Below are positions 39,537 to 48,400 of a stretch of DNA of 64,000 nt, piece after piece. The notes under the pieces are model-generated. The model was not told the DNA's origin, did no database searches, and worked only from the letters and a program-made list of their open reading frames with translations. The DNA lies in assembly GCF_023023025.1 (NCBI RefSeq), contig NZ_CP095481.1, forward strand, positions 2,418,001-2,482,000, in the 5' to 3' direction. Both the position numbers and the translations under genes were made by a program. This DNA comes from Amycolatopsis sp. WQ 127309. Lineage in GTDB: Bacteria; Actinomycetota; Actinomycetes; Mycobacteriales; Pseudonocardiaceae. Each line of letters starts with the position of its first letter. The first letter of the stretch is position 1.

Positions 39537-41816
39537 ATGGGCGCTCTGCAACTGACGCTCGGCGGGCTCTCCGTCCTGCTCGGCCTCGTCGCCTGGGGCA
39601 TGTTCGCCGCGACGATCGCCCGCTTCGTGCGGGTCATCCGCCTCGGCCAGCCCGACGCGACCCGCAACGGGCCCTTCGTGCCGCGTCTCATGACGCTGGT
39701 CAAGGAGTTCGCGGCGCACACCCGGATGAACCGGAAGCGCAGTGTCGGGCCGGCCCACTGGCTGGTCATGTGGGGTTTCCTGCTCGGCTCGCTGGCCCTG
39801 TTCGAGGCCTACGGCGAGGTGTTCGTGCCGACCTGGGGCTGGCCGGTCCTCGACGACTTCCCGCCGTTCCAGCTGCTCATGGAGCTGCTCGGGCTCGGCA
39901 CGATCGTGGGCATCCTGGTGCTGATGGCGATCCGCCAGCGCAACCACCCGCGCCGCGCCGACCGCCAGTCGCGCTTCCAGGGCTCCAACTTCAAGTGGGC
40001 CTACTTCATCGAGGCCGTCGTCCTCATCGAGGGCATCGGGATCATCGGCGTGCGCGCCGCGAAGGCCGCGCTCGGCGCGCACGAGACGCCGACCTGGGCC
40101 GCCTTCGTCTCGAACCCGCTCGGCGAGCTGCTGCCGGCCAGCCCGAACCTGGTCACGGTCTTCGCGTTCGTCAAGCTGATGAGCGCCACGGTCTGGCTGA
40201 TCGTCGTCGCCCGCACGATGACCATGGGCATCGCGTGGCACCGCTTCAGCGCGTTCTTCAACATCTACTTCAAGCGTGAGCAAGACGGCGGCGTCGCCCT
40301 CGGCGCGCTCAAGCCGATGATGAGCGGCGGCAAGGTCCTCGACCTCGAGGAAGCCGACCCGGACGAGGACACCTTCGGCGTCGGCAAGATCGAGGACTTC
40401 AGCTGGAAGGGCTGGCTCGACTTCTCCACCTGCACCGAGTGCGGCCGCTGCCAGGAGCAGTGCCCCGCGTGGAACACCGGCAAGCCGCTGTCGCCGAAGC
40501 TGCTCATCACGCAGCTGCGTGACCACGCCTACGCGAAGGCGCCGTACCTGCTGGCCGGCGGCAAGCGCGACATGGCCGGTGACGAGGTGGGTCTCGTGTC
40601 CAACACAGCGGCGCGAAGCGCCTCCGTTGAGGGCGGTGGCGGGGCGGGGTCTGGGGACAACATGTACGCCGGCATCGACGTCCTCGCCATCGCCGAGTCG
40701 CAGAAGGCCCTGATCGGCGACGACGGCGGTGTCATCGACCCGGACGTCCTGTGGTCCTGCACCAGCTGCGGCGCCTGCGTCGAGCAGTGCCCGGTGGACA
40801 TCGAGCACGTCGACCACATCGTCGACATGCGCCGCTACCAGGTGATGATCGAGTCGTCGTTCCCCAGCGAGCTGAACGGCATGTTCAAGAACCTGGAGAA
40901 CAAGGGCAACCCGTGGGGCCAGAACGCCAAGGACCGGCTGGCCTGGACCGAGGACCTGGACTTCGAGGTCCCGGTGTTCGACGGCGACATGGGCGACGCC
41001 GAGTACCTGTTCTGGGTCGGCTGCGCCGGCGCGTTCGAGGACCGCGCGAAGAAGACGACGCGGGCGGTCGCCGAGCTGCTGCACATGGCCGACGTCAAGT
41101 ACAAGGTGCTCGGCTCGGAGGAGTCCTGCACCGGTGACCCGGCCCGCCGTGCGGGCAACGAGTTCCTCTTCCAGATGCTGGCGCAGCAGAACGTCGAGAT
41201 CCTGAACTCGGTGTTCGAGGGCCGGGAGCGCAAGACGCGCAAGGTCGTCGTGACCTGCGCGCACTGCTTCAACACCCTCGCCAACGAGTACCCGGAGCTG
41301 GGTGGCCAGTTCGACGTCGTGCACCACACGCAGCTGCTGAACCGCCTGGTGCGGGAGAAGCAGCTGGTGCCGGTGGCGCCGGTCGCCGAGGACGTCACCT
41401 ACCACGACCCGTGTTACCTCGGCCGCCACAACAAGGTCTACGACGCGCCGCGCGAGCTGGTCAGCGCGACGGGCGCCCAGCTGCGCGAGATGCCGCGGCA
41501 CGGCGACAAGTCGATGTGCTGCGGCGCCGGCGGCGCGCGGATGTGGATGGAAGAGAAGATCGGCAAGCGGATCAACGTCGAACGCGTCGACGAGGCGCTC
41601 GGCACCGCGCCGTCGAAGATCGCGACGGGCTGCCCGTTCTGCAAGGTCATGCTGAACGACGGGCTCACGGCCCGGCAGGCCGACGGCAGCGCGAGCGAGA
41701 AGGTCGAGATCGTCGACGTCGCGCAGATGCTGCTGGAGTCGGTGAAGCGCAAGCCGGAGCCGAAGCCGGTGGCCCTCGGGGCGCCGTCGCTCGCGGAGAC
41801 GTCCGAAGAAGCCTGA
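39537..41816 (+). CDS. EtfD-like membrane iron-sulfur oxidoreductase
   Basis: The 759-residue protein has an N-terminal membrane part with about six helices (1-240) and a soluble part with two 4Fe-4S ferredoxin motifs (CTECGRCQEQCP, about 298, and CTSCGACVEQCP, about 407). Two CCG-type domains follow (CTGDPARRAGNEF, CAHCFNTLANEYPE; YHDPCYLGRHN, MCCGAGGARMWMEE, GCPFCKVML). This is the plan of mycobacterial EtfD, which passes electrons from ETF in fatty acid oxidation to the quinone pool. A Gly/Ser-rich insertion lies between the ferredoxin motifs. Confidence 0.85.
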   Translation: MGALQLTLGGLSVLLGLVAWGMFAATIARFVRVIRLGQPDATRNGPFVPRLMTLVKEFAAHTRMNRKRSVGPAHWLVMWGFLLGSLALFEAYGEVFVPTWGWPVLDDFPPFQLLMELLGLGTIVGILVLMAIRQRNHPRRADRQSRFQGSNFKWAYFIEAVVLIEGIGIIGVRAAKAALGAHETPTWAAFVSNPLGELLPASPNLVTVFAFVKLMSATVWLIVVARTMTMGIAWHRFSAFFNIYFKREQDGGVALGALKPMMSGGKVLDLEEADPDEDTFGVGKIEDFSWKGWLDFSTCTECGRCQEQCPAWNTGKPLSPKLLITQLRDHAYAKAPYLLAGGKRDMAGDEVGLVSNTAARSASVEGGGGAGSGDNMYAGIDVLAIAESQKALIGDDGGVIDPDVLWSCTSCGACVEQCPVDIEHVDHIVDMRRYQVMIESSFPSELNGMFKNLENKGNPWGQNAKDRLAWTEDLDFEVPVFDGDMGDAEYLFWVGCAGAFEDRAKKTTRAVAELLHMADVKYKVLGSEESCTGDPARRAGNEFLFQMLAQQNVEILNSVFEGRERKTRKVVVTCAHCFNTLANEYPELGGQFDVVHHTQLLNRLVREKQLVPVAPVAEDVTYHDPCYLGRHNKVYDAPRELVSATGAQLREMPRHGDKSMCCGAGGARMWMEEKIGKRINVERVDEALGTAPSKIATGCPFCKVMLNDGLTARQADGSASEKVEIVDVAQMLLESVKRKPEPKPVALGAPSLAETSEEA
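40594..40665. repeat. Putative REP-like insertion in the etfD-like gene
   Basis: This in-frame stretch encodes SNTAARSASVEGGGGAGSGD between two conserved segments. It contains the small hairpin GGCGC-GAA-GCGCC and a G-run, resembling the repeat at 10225 in style but not in sequence. The repeat nature is inferred; no second copy is in the window. Confidence 0.4.
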
Positions 41817-41822
41817 CGCGCA

Positions 41823-41860
41823 CACGGCCCGGCCACGACGGATGTCATGGCCGGGCCGTG
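41823..41860 (+). terminator. Terminator of the etfD-like gene
   Basis: A perfect 13-base stem (CACGGCCCGGCCA with TGGCCGGGCCGTG) encloses a 12-base loop, 6 bases after the stop codon. Confidence 0.85.
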
Positions 41861-41906
41861 ATCGTCGGCCCAGGTCCCGACGTCGCGGCCGCTCGACGAT
41901 GAGGGC

Positions 41907-42842
41907 ATGCGAATACTCACCTTGGTGCTGCTCGCCCCGTTCACGGCCGAGTTCCTGCTCGCCGACCAGTACCTCGCCGGTCCGCCGGAGCTGGGCCGGC
42001 AGCTCGGCATGTTCGCGCTCTACGTCGCCTTCTACGGCGCGGCCGCGCTGCTCATCCGCGAAGCCGCGAGACGCGCCGGACGCGGCTGGCCCACCATCCT
42101 CACCCTCGCGCTGGCGTTCGGCGTCTTCGAAGAGGGCTTGCTGACGCAGACGCTGTTCAACCCGCACTACCTGGGCCTGGACCTGCTGTCGTTCGGGCAC
42201 GTGCCACTGCTCGGCATCGGCGGCCCGTGGACGCTCTACGTGCTGACGCTGCACGTCGTGTGGAGCATCGGCGCGCCGATCGCGATCGCCGAGGCGCTCT
42301 TCGGCCGCGAACCGTGGCTGAAGAAGGCGGGCCTGAGCCTGTGGAGCGTGTCTCTGCTGGTCGGCGCCGTCGCGACCTTCGCCATCACCTACGCCTTCGC
42401 GCCCTTCGTCGCGCACCCCGCGCAGCTCGCCGGGACCGCGCTGGTCGTCGTCGCGCTGGTCGTCGCCGCGTTCCGGTTCCGCGCGCCGGCGTGGCCGTCG
42501 ACGCCGGGGCGCCCGTGGGTCGCGTTCGCGCTCGGCCTCAGCGCGAGCACCGCGTTCCAGCTGGTCTTCCGGTCGGTGGACAGCCTGCCGTGGCTGCTCG
42601 CCGGGCTGCTGCTGGCGATCGAGGCGGCCACCGTGGTCGCCGTCGTGCGGCTGCGGCCGCCCGCGTTCCCGCTGGCCGCCGGAGCGACGCTCACTTATTG
42701 CTGGCTGGGGCTGAAAACGGCGATCGAACACGGCCCCGCCGCGATATTCGAACAGTCCGCGCTGATTGTCGTGTCCGTGGCACTACTCGTTGTCACCGCC
42801 CGCCGAGTTCGTACCCAGGTGAGTGTTCGCATGGTCCACTAG
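41907..42842 (+). CDS. Polytopic membrane protein of unknown function
   Basis: The 311-residue protein has about nine hydrophobic helices. The segment FGVFEEGLLTQTLFNPHYLG in a membrane context, with an EE pair, recalls CPBP-type membrane proteases, but the remaining motifs are not clear. The ATG at 41907 follows GATGAGG. It has no operon partner; the DUF742 gene begins 185 bases further on. I make no functional claim. Confidence 0.7.
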   Translation: MRILTLVLLAPFTAEFLLADQYLAGPPELGRQLGMFALYVAFYGAAALLIREAARRAGRGWPTILTLALAFGVFEEGLLTQTLFNPHYLGLDLLSFGHVPLLGIGGPWTLYVLTLHVVWSIGAPIAIAEALFGREPWLKKAGLSLWSVSLLVGAVATFAITYAFAPFVAHPAQLAGTALVVVALVVAAFRFRAPAWPSTPGRPWVAFALGLSASTAFQLVFRSVDSLPWLLAGLLLAIEAATVVAVVRLRPPAFPLAAGATLTYCWLGLKTAIEHGPAAIFEQSALIVVSVALLVVTARRVRTQVSVRMVH

Positions 42843-43027
42843 CTGGGAATTCCTCAAGGCAATCGATTACCCCAATAGCGATCGCAAAAATCACCGAAAT
42901 GGCGGAGCGAGACGAGGACAAATCCTGGACTGTCCGCCGGACAACCGGCGTATCCTGGCCTTTCCCCGACGTCGGCGCAGCCGCCGGGATCACCTTTGAC
43001 GATCGTGAAAATCAGGGGGCGGCAAGG

Positions 43028-43645
43028 ATGGGCGAGGACCGGCGGACCACCACCGGACGAGTGGGCGCACGGTTCCCGTCGTCCGGGCGGCACGCCCTCA
43101 ACACGCTCCCGGACGACGTCGAGGATCGCGTCGCTCTGCCCGGACCGTCCGCCTCGGTCGGCCGGGTCGGTGCCCGTTTTCCGGCCGCCGACCAGCCCGC
43201 CCCGGTGGTGCGCGAGCCGGCCCCGGTGCCGCCACCCGTTCCCGACGTCGAGCTCGACGAGGACTTCGCCGAACCCGTCATCCCGCCCCAGGACCACGCC
43301 ACCGGCTCGCGGACGCTCGTGCGCCCGTACGTCCTCACCCGCGGCCGCACGAAGTCGCGACGCCACCTCGCCATCGAGGCCCTCGTCTCGACGCGGGCCG
43401 GCGCGCACTGGAACGGCGCCCGGCTGTCCGGCGAGTTCCGGTCGGTGCGGACGCTGTGCCACCACCCGCTCTCGGTCGCCGAGGTCGCGGCCCGGCTCAG
43501 CGTCCCGCTCGGTGTCGCCCGGGTGCTGCTCGACGACATGGCCGACCAGGGCCTGGTGACCATCCACGACACCCGCGTGAGCGTCGACGGCCGGCCGGCG
43601 GTCGCCCTCATGGAGCGCGTGCTGCACGGCCTGCGCCGGCTCTGA
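43028..43645 (+). CDS. DUF742 protein outside its usual conservon
   Basis: The 205-residue protein ends with a DUF742 domain (SRTLVRPYVLTRGRTKSRRH, then HPLSVAEVAARLSVPLGVAR, a winged-helix-like stretch and DDMADQGLVTIHD). The N-terminal half is disordered and carries GRVGARFP twice. DUF742 proteins normally lie in conservons with a sensor kinase, a Roadblock protein and a small GTPase. None of these is adjacent here, so it is an orphan. The ATG follows GGCAAGG. Confidence 0.85.
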   Translation: MGEDRRTTTGRVGARFPSSGRHALNTLPDDVEDRVALPGPSASVGRVGARFPAADQPAPVVREPAPVPPPVPDVELDEDFAEPVIPPQDHATGSRTLVRPYVLTRGRTKSRRHLAIEALVSTRAGAHWNGARLSGEFRSVRTLCHHPLSVAEVAARLSVPLGVARVLLDDMADQGLVTIHDTRVSVDGRPAVALMERVLHGLRRL

Positions 43646-43662
43646 CCATTACGCTCACCAAG

Positions 43663-44667
43663 GTGAGCGAGGATTCCGGCAACTCCGGCGGCGAAAGCAC
43701 CCTGACCGTTCTGCTCGCCGGTGGGGTGAACCTGGCGATCGCGATCATGAAACTGGTCGCGGGGATCATCACCGGCTCGGGCGCGATGCTGTCCGAGGCC
43801 GCGCACTCGGTGGCCGACACGTTCACCGAAGCCCTGCTGCTGACGGCGTTGAAACGTTCCGATCGCCCGGCCGACCGCGTGCACCCCTTCGGCTACGGCA
43901 AGGAGCGCTACTTCTGGTCGCTGCTCGCCGCGGTGTCGATCTTCGCGTCGGGCTCGATGTTCGCGCTCTACGAAGGCGTTTCGACGCTCTTCGGGCACGG
44001 TGAAGCGCAGAGCACGTCGATCCTCAGCTACATCGTGCTGGCCGTGGCGTTCCTGCTCGAAGGCACGTCGTGGGTGCAGGCCGTGCGCCAGACCCGCCGG
44101 GAGTCCCGGGCCGAGAACCGGTCGTTCTGGGCGTACCTCCGCCTGATCGACGACCCGGCGCCGAAGACCGTGCTGTTCGAGGACTCCGCCGCGCTGGTCG
44201 GCCTGCTGATCGCCTTCGCCGGCATCGGGCTGCACCAGCTCACCGGCTCGGAGGTCTGGGACGGCGTCGCGTCGATCATCATCGGCCTGCTGCTCGCCTG
44301 CGTCGCCTACCTGCTCGGGCGGACCAACCGCGGCCTGCTCATCGGCCGCCAGGCCAACCCGGAGATCGTCCGCGGCGTCCGCGACCACCTGTCGGCCGCG
44401 CCGGAGATCGAGGCCGTCGTGGACCTGCAGACCATGCTGATGGGCACCGACCAGGTCCTCGTCTGCACCCGGGTGGACTTCGACGATTCCCTCGGCGCCG
44501 CGGACCTCGAACGCGCCTGCGTCCGGATCGCCGCCGAGCTGACCGAGTCGTTCAACGACGTCACCGAGGTGTTCATCGAGCCGGTGCCGCGAACGGATCC
44601 CGACCTGCGCGCGACCGTGCTCGCTCGGTACGGCGACATCGCGGAGCGGTGGAACAACCCGGCCTAG
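43663..44667 (+). CDS. Cation diffusion facilitator (CDF) metal transporter
   Basis: The 334-residue protein has CDF features: ITGSGAMLSEAAHSVADTFT with the His/Asp metal site, HPFGYGKERYFWSLLAAVSI, a second metal region DDPAPKTVLFEDSAALVGLL and a cytosolic C-terminal domain (DLQTMLMGTDQVLVCTRVDF). It probably exports Zn, Fe or Mn. I choose the GTG at 43663 because TACGCT ends 7 bases upstream, which suits a leaderless mRNA starting just after the DUF742 gene. Confidence 0.88.
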   Translation: MSEDSGNSGGESTLTVLLAGGVNLAIAIMKLVAGIITGSGAMLSEAAHSVADTFTEALLLTALKRSDRPADRVHPFGYGKERYFWSLLAAVSIFASGSMFALYEGVSTLFGHGEAQSTSILSYIVLAVAFLLEGTSWVQAVRQTRRESRAENRSFWAYLRLIDDPAPKTVLFEDSAALVGLLIAFAGIGLHQLTGSEVWDGVASIIIGLLLACVAYLLGRTNRGLLIGRQANPEIVRGVRDHLSAAPEIEAVVDLQTMLMGTDQVLVCTRVDFDDSLGAADLERACVRIAAELTESFNDVTEVFIEPVPRTDPDLRATVLARYGDIAERWNNPA

Positions 44668-44668
44668 C

Positions 44669-45391
44669 TCAGTACCCGAAGTCCTGGACCCAGTAGTTGC
44701 CCGCCTTGGTGAAGCCGACGCCGAGCTTCGTGAGCGAGCAGTTCAGGATGTTCGCGCGGTGGCCCTCGGAGTTCATCCACGAGTCCATGACCTGCGCCGC
44801 TGACGTCTGGCCCTTCGCGATGTTCTCCGCGCCCGGCTTCGAGTAGCCGGCGGTCTTGATGCGCTGGTCGAACGTGACGCCCTCGGGGTTGGTGTGGGAG
44901 AAGAAGTTCCGGTCCGACATGTCGTCGCTGTAGTCCTGCGCGGCCTTGGTGAGGTGCGATTCCTCGGTCAGCGCCTTGCAGCCCGCCTTCCCGCGCTCGA
45001 CGTTGACCAGGTCGAGGACCTGGCCGGCGACCGACGGCGCGACGCGGGCCGCGGGCTTCGTGGTCGGCGGAGCTTCGGAGGTGGACGGCGGCGGGGCTGT
45101 GGACGTCTCGGTCGGCGCCGGGGCCGCGCTGGACGTCGTCGGCGCCGCGGCCGAGGTCGTCGGGGCCGGCTGCTGCTGTCCCCCGTGGTTCTGGGCGTGG
45201 CCGTTCAGGTCCGTGCCGCTGGTGCCACCGGACCCGCCGGGCTCGTTCGGGAGCACCAGAGCCGCGGCGGCCGCCTCGGAGGTGTTTCCTTCGGCGGTGG
45301 CCATCCAGGTGCCGGTCGCGGCGGAAAAGACGCCGAGCAGCACACTGAGTGACACCATCACCACGCGAGCACGTTCACCAATGGGGGACAC
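44669..45391 (-). CDS. Secreted CAP/SCP-domain protein
   Basis: The 240-residue protein has an N-terminal hydrophobic helix (VVMVSLSVLLGVFSAATG), a long disordered Ser/Thr/Pro/Ala linker (TTSAAAPTTSSAAPAPTETS) and a C-terminal CAP domain. The domain shows DLVNVERGKAGCKAL, FFSHTNPEGVTFDQR, GAENIAKGQTSAAQVMDSW, MNSEGHRANILN and YWVQDFGY. CAP proteins act outside the cell; the bacterial role is unsettled. I chose the GTG at 45391 because TACGTT lies 8 bases upstream; a GTG at 45409 is an alternative. Confidence 0.88.
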   Translation of the reverse strand: MSPIGERARVVMVSLSVLLGVFSAATGTWMATAEGNTSEAAAAALVLPNEPGGSGGTSGTDLNGHAQNHGGQQQPAPTTSAAAPTTSSAAPAPTETSTAPPPSTSEAPPTTKPAARVAPSVAGQVLDLVNVERGKAGCKALTEESHLTKAAQDYSDDMSDRNFFSHTNPEGVTFDQRIKTAGYSKPGAENIAKGQTSAAQVMDSWMNSEGHRANILNCSLTKLGVGFTKAGNYWVQDFGY

Positions 45392-45491
45392 GGCGCAGGA
45401 ACGTATCACGGAACGATTACAGCGAGAACCCTCCTAACGAACTGTGACTCTTCGCATTGTGGTGAACACACGATTTCGGGAACGGTTTCCG

Positions 45492-48400
45492 TCAGCTCCG
45501 GCGCGACCGCCGGACGCCCAGTAGCAGCAGGACACCGCATCCCAGCAGCGACAACGCCGTCAGGCCCGCGGGAACCGGGTCGTAACCGGTGTCCGGCAAC
45601 GGCGTCGGCTCCGGGTCCTGACCAGGGGGAACCGGCGTCGTCACGACGCGGACGGTGGTGGATGCGCTGTCCCGCACGGGTTTCCCGGGCTGCTCGGTGT
45701 CGGGCGTCCCGGTGGCCGTCGCGGTGTTGCTCACATCACCACTGGCCGGCGCGGTCGTCGTGCACGTCCATTCCTGCTGGCCGGCGACGGGAAGCCGCGG
45801 GAACTTCCGGGCGCAGGCGGGATACGCCGGATCCGTGACGTCGACGTCGGCCAGGTCGACGTTCCCGGTGTTGCGCACGACGAGCGTGAAGGTCACCGTC
45901 CCACCAGGACGGATCGTCGGGTCGGCCTTCTTCTGCAGGTCGATCGCGGGTTTCGCCACCTTGGCCGGCGCGTCGTCGGTCGCCGTGACGGGTTTTCCGT
46001 TCGGATCGTGCCCGGTCGCGGTCACCGTATTCGTGACGTCGTCATTGCCCATCGTCACGGAACAGGAGATCGGTTTCGACGATTCTCCCGGCGCGAGCGT
46101 GCCGATCTCGACCGAGCATTTCGGCGCGATCGGGTCATTCAGCGTTACGCCGGTCAGCGTAACGTCGCCGGTGTTCTTCGCGACGACGGTGAATACGGCT
46201 TCCTGCCCCGGGAGAAGCGGTTTCGCCGGGCCGGTTTTCGTCACGGTGATGCCCGGGCCGATCACGTCCACGCTGGCGTCATCGGTCGCCGTCACCGGGC
46301 GCCCGGTCGGATCGTCACCGGTCACCGACGCGACGTTGGTGACGTCCTCGCGGACCGTCGCCGAGCACTGGCGCGTCTCCTTGCCCCCGACGTCCAGCTT
46401 CGCGACGGTGAAGGCACAACCCGGCGTCCTGTCGTCGGTGACGGCCACAGTGGACAACGGCACGTCACCGGTGTTGGTCACCACGATCGTGTAGGTGACC
46501 TCGTCGCCCGGGCGGACCTGCGCGGACGAGACCGACTTGTCGATCTTCACCGCCGGGTGGATGACGTCGACGTCCGCCTGCGCCTCGCTGGTCACGAGGT
46601 CGCCCGTCGGTGGCGTTCCGGTCACCTTCGCGACGTTCGTGACGTCGTCGGCGGGCGCGGTCATCGTGCACTCGTAGTGCTCGACGCCCTTGGCCGGCAG
46701 CGCGCCGATGCTGCGCACGCACTCGGGGGCGATCGTGTCGGCGACGGTCACCGAGTGCAGGTCGACGTCGCCGGTGTTGGTCACCACGATGTCGAACGGC
46801 ACCGAGTCGCCGGTGCGGAACGGGCCGCCGCGGACGTTCTTGGTGATGCTCAGGCCCGGGTGCTGGACGACGAAGGTGGCGCTGTCGGTCGCCGTCACCG
46901 GCCGGTTCGTCGGGTCCTGGCCGGTGGCCGTGGCCGTGTTGGTGAAGCCGTCCCGGCCCGCCACCGTGGTGCACGTGTACGTCTCTTCGTCGTCGGGCGC
47001 CAGCGTCGCGACGGTGTGCGCGCAGGCCGGGGTGCGGTCGTCGGCGACCGCCACGTCGGTCAGCGGCACGTCACCGGTGTTCTTCACCAGGATGGAGAAG
47101 GTGACGGTGTCGCCTTCGCGGACCTCGTACGGCGTCACGTCCTTCATCAGCGCGAGCTGCGGGTGGATGACGTCGACCACGGCGGTGGCGGTCGAGGTCA
47201 CCGGGCGGCCGGTCGGGTCGGTGCCGGTGACGCCGGCGGTGTTCGTGAAGTCGTCCGACGGGGCCTTGGTGGTGCAGGTGTAGGTCTGAACGCCGGCGAG
47301 CGCCAGGGTGTCGAACGTCTTGGCACAGTCCGGTGTCTCGTCGTCGGTGACGGCCACAGTGGACAGTGGGACGTCGCCGGTGTTCGTCACGACGATGGTG
47401 AAGGTGACTTCGTCACCTTCACGCACTGTCGTCGGCGAAGCTTCCTTCGTGATCTTCACGGCCGGGTGGATGACGTCGACCTTGGCCGTGTCGTCGGCGT
47501 CCAGCGGCGGGCCGGTCGGCGGCTGCCCGGTCACCTCGGCCCGGTTGACGACGTCGTCCGCCGGCGCGGTCATCGTGCAGTCGTAGGTCTGCTTTTCCTT
47601 GGGGGCCAACGTTTCGAACGTCTTGGCGCAGGCCGGCGCGACCTCGTCGGTCACCGTCACCGCGGTGAGCGGGGCGTCGCCGGTGTTCTCGACGGTGATC
47701 GTGAACGTGACCGAGTCGCCCTCGCGGAACGGGCCGCCCTTGACGTCCTTCGTGATGGCCAGCCCCGGGTGCAGCACGGTGTAGGACGCGTCGTCGGTGG
47801 CCGTGACCTGGCGATCGGTCGGATCCGTTCCGGTCGCGGTCGCCGTGTTCGTAAAACTGTCGGTGCCCGCGGTTACGGTGCAGGAGTGGTGCTGTTCGGC
47901 ACCGGGAAGGAGGGAGCCGATGGTCTGAGCGCACGACGGCGTCCGGCTGTCCACAACGGACACTTCGGTCAGCGGCACGTCGCCCGTGTTCTTCACGACG
48001 ATCGTGAACGTCACTGTGTCGCCCTCACGAACCTGGGCGGGCGCGGCGTCCTTGGTGATGCTGATCGCCGGGTGGATCACGTCCACCGTGGCCTCGGCGG
48101 TCGACGTCACCGGTCGGTTCGTGCCGTCGGTTCCGTTGGCGGTGGCGGTATTGGTGAAGTCCGCTTCGCCGGCCACGAGCGTGCAGGTGTAGGTCTGCTT
48201 CGCCTGGGGCGCCAGCGTGCCGAGGCGCTGAGCGCACTCCGGGGCGAGCCGGTCGGCCACGAAGACGTCCCGCAGCGGGCTGTCGCCGGTGTTCGTCACG
48301 GTGAGCGTGAACGTCACGGTGTCGCCCGCGCGGACCACCTTCGGGTCGGCGTCCTTGGTGATCGCGATGCCGGGGTGGATCACGTCGACGGCGGCGTCGT

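Noticed and set aside
39486..42731. Long minus-strand frame opposite the EtfD-like gene
   Set aside because: It lacks a recognisable fold and consists of charged low-complexity sequence; the plus-strand gene has clear iron-sulfur motifs.
42227..43027. Fusion of the DUF742 protein to an upstream frame
   Set aside because: The upstream frame lies over the polytopic membrane protein in a different phase and has no coding character.
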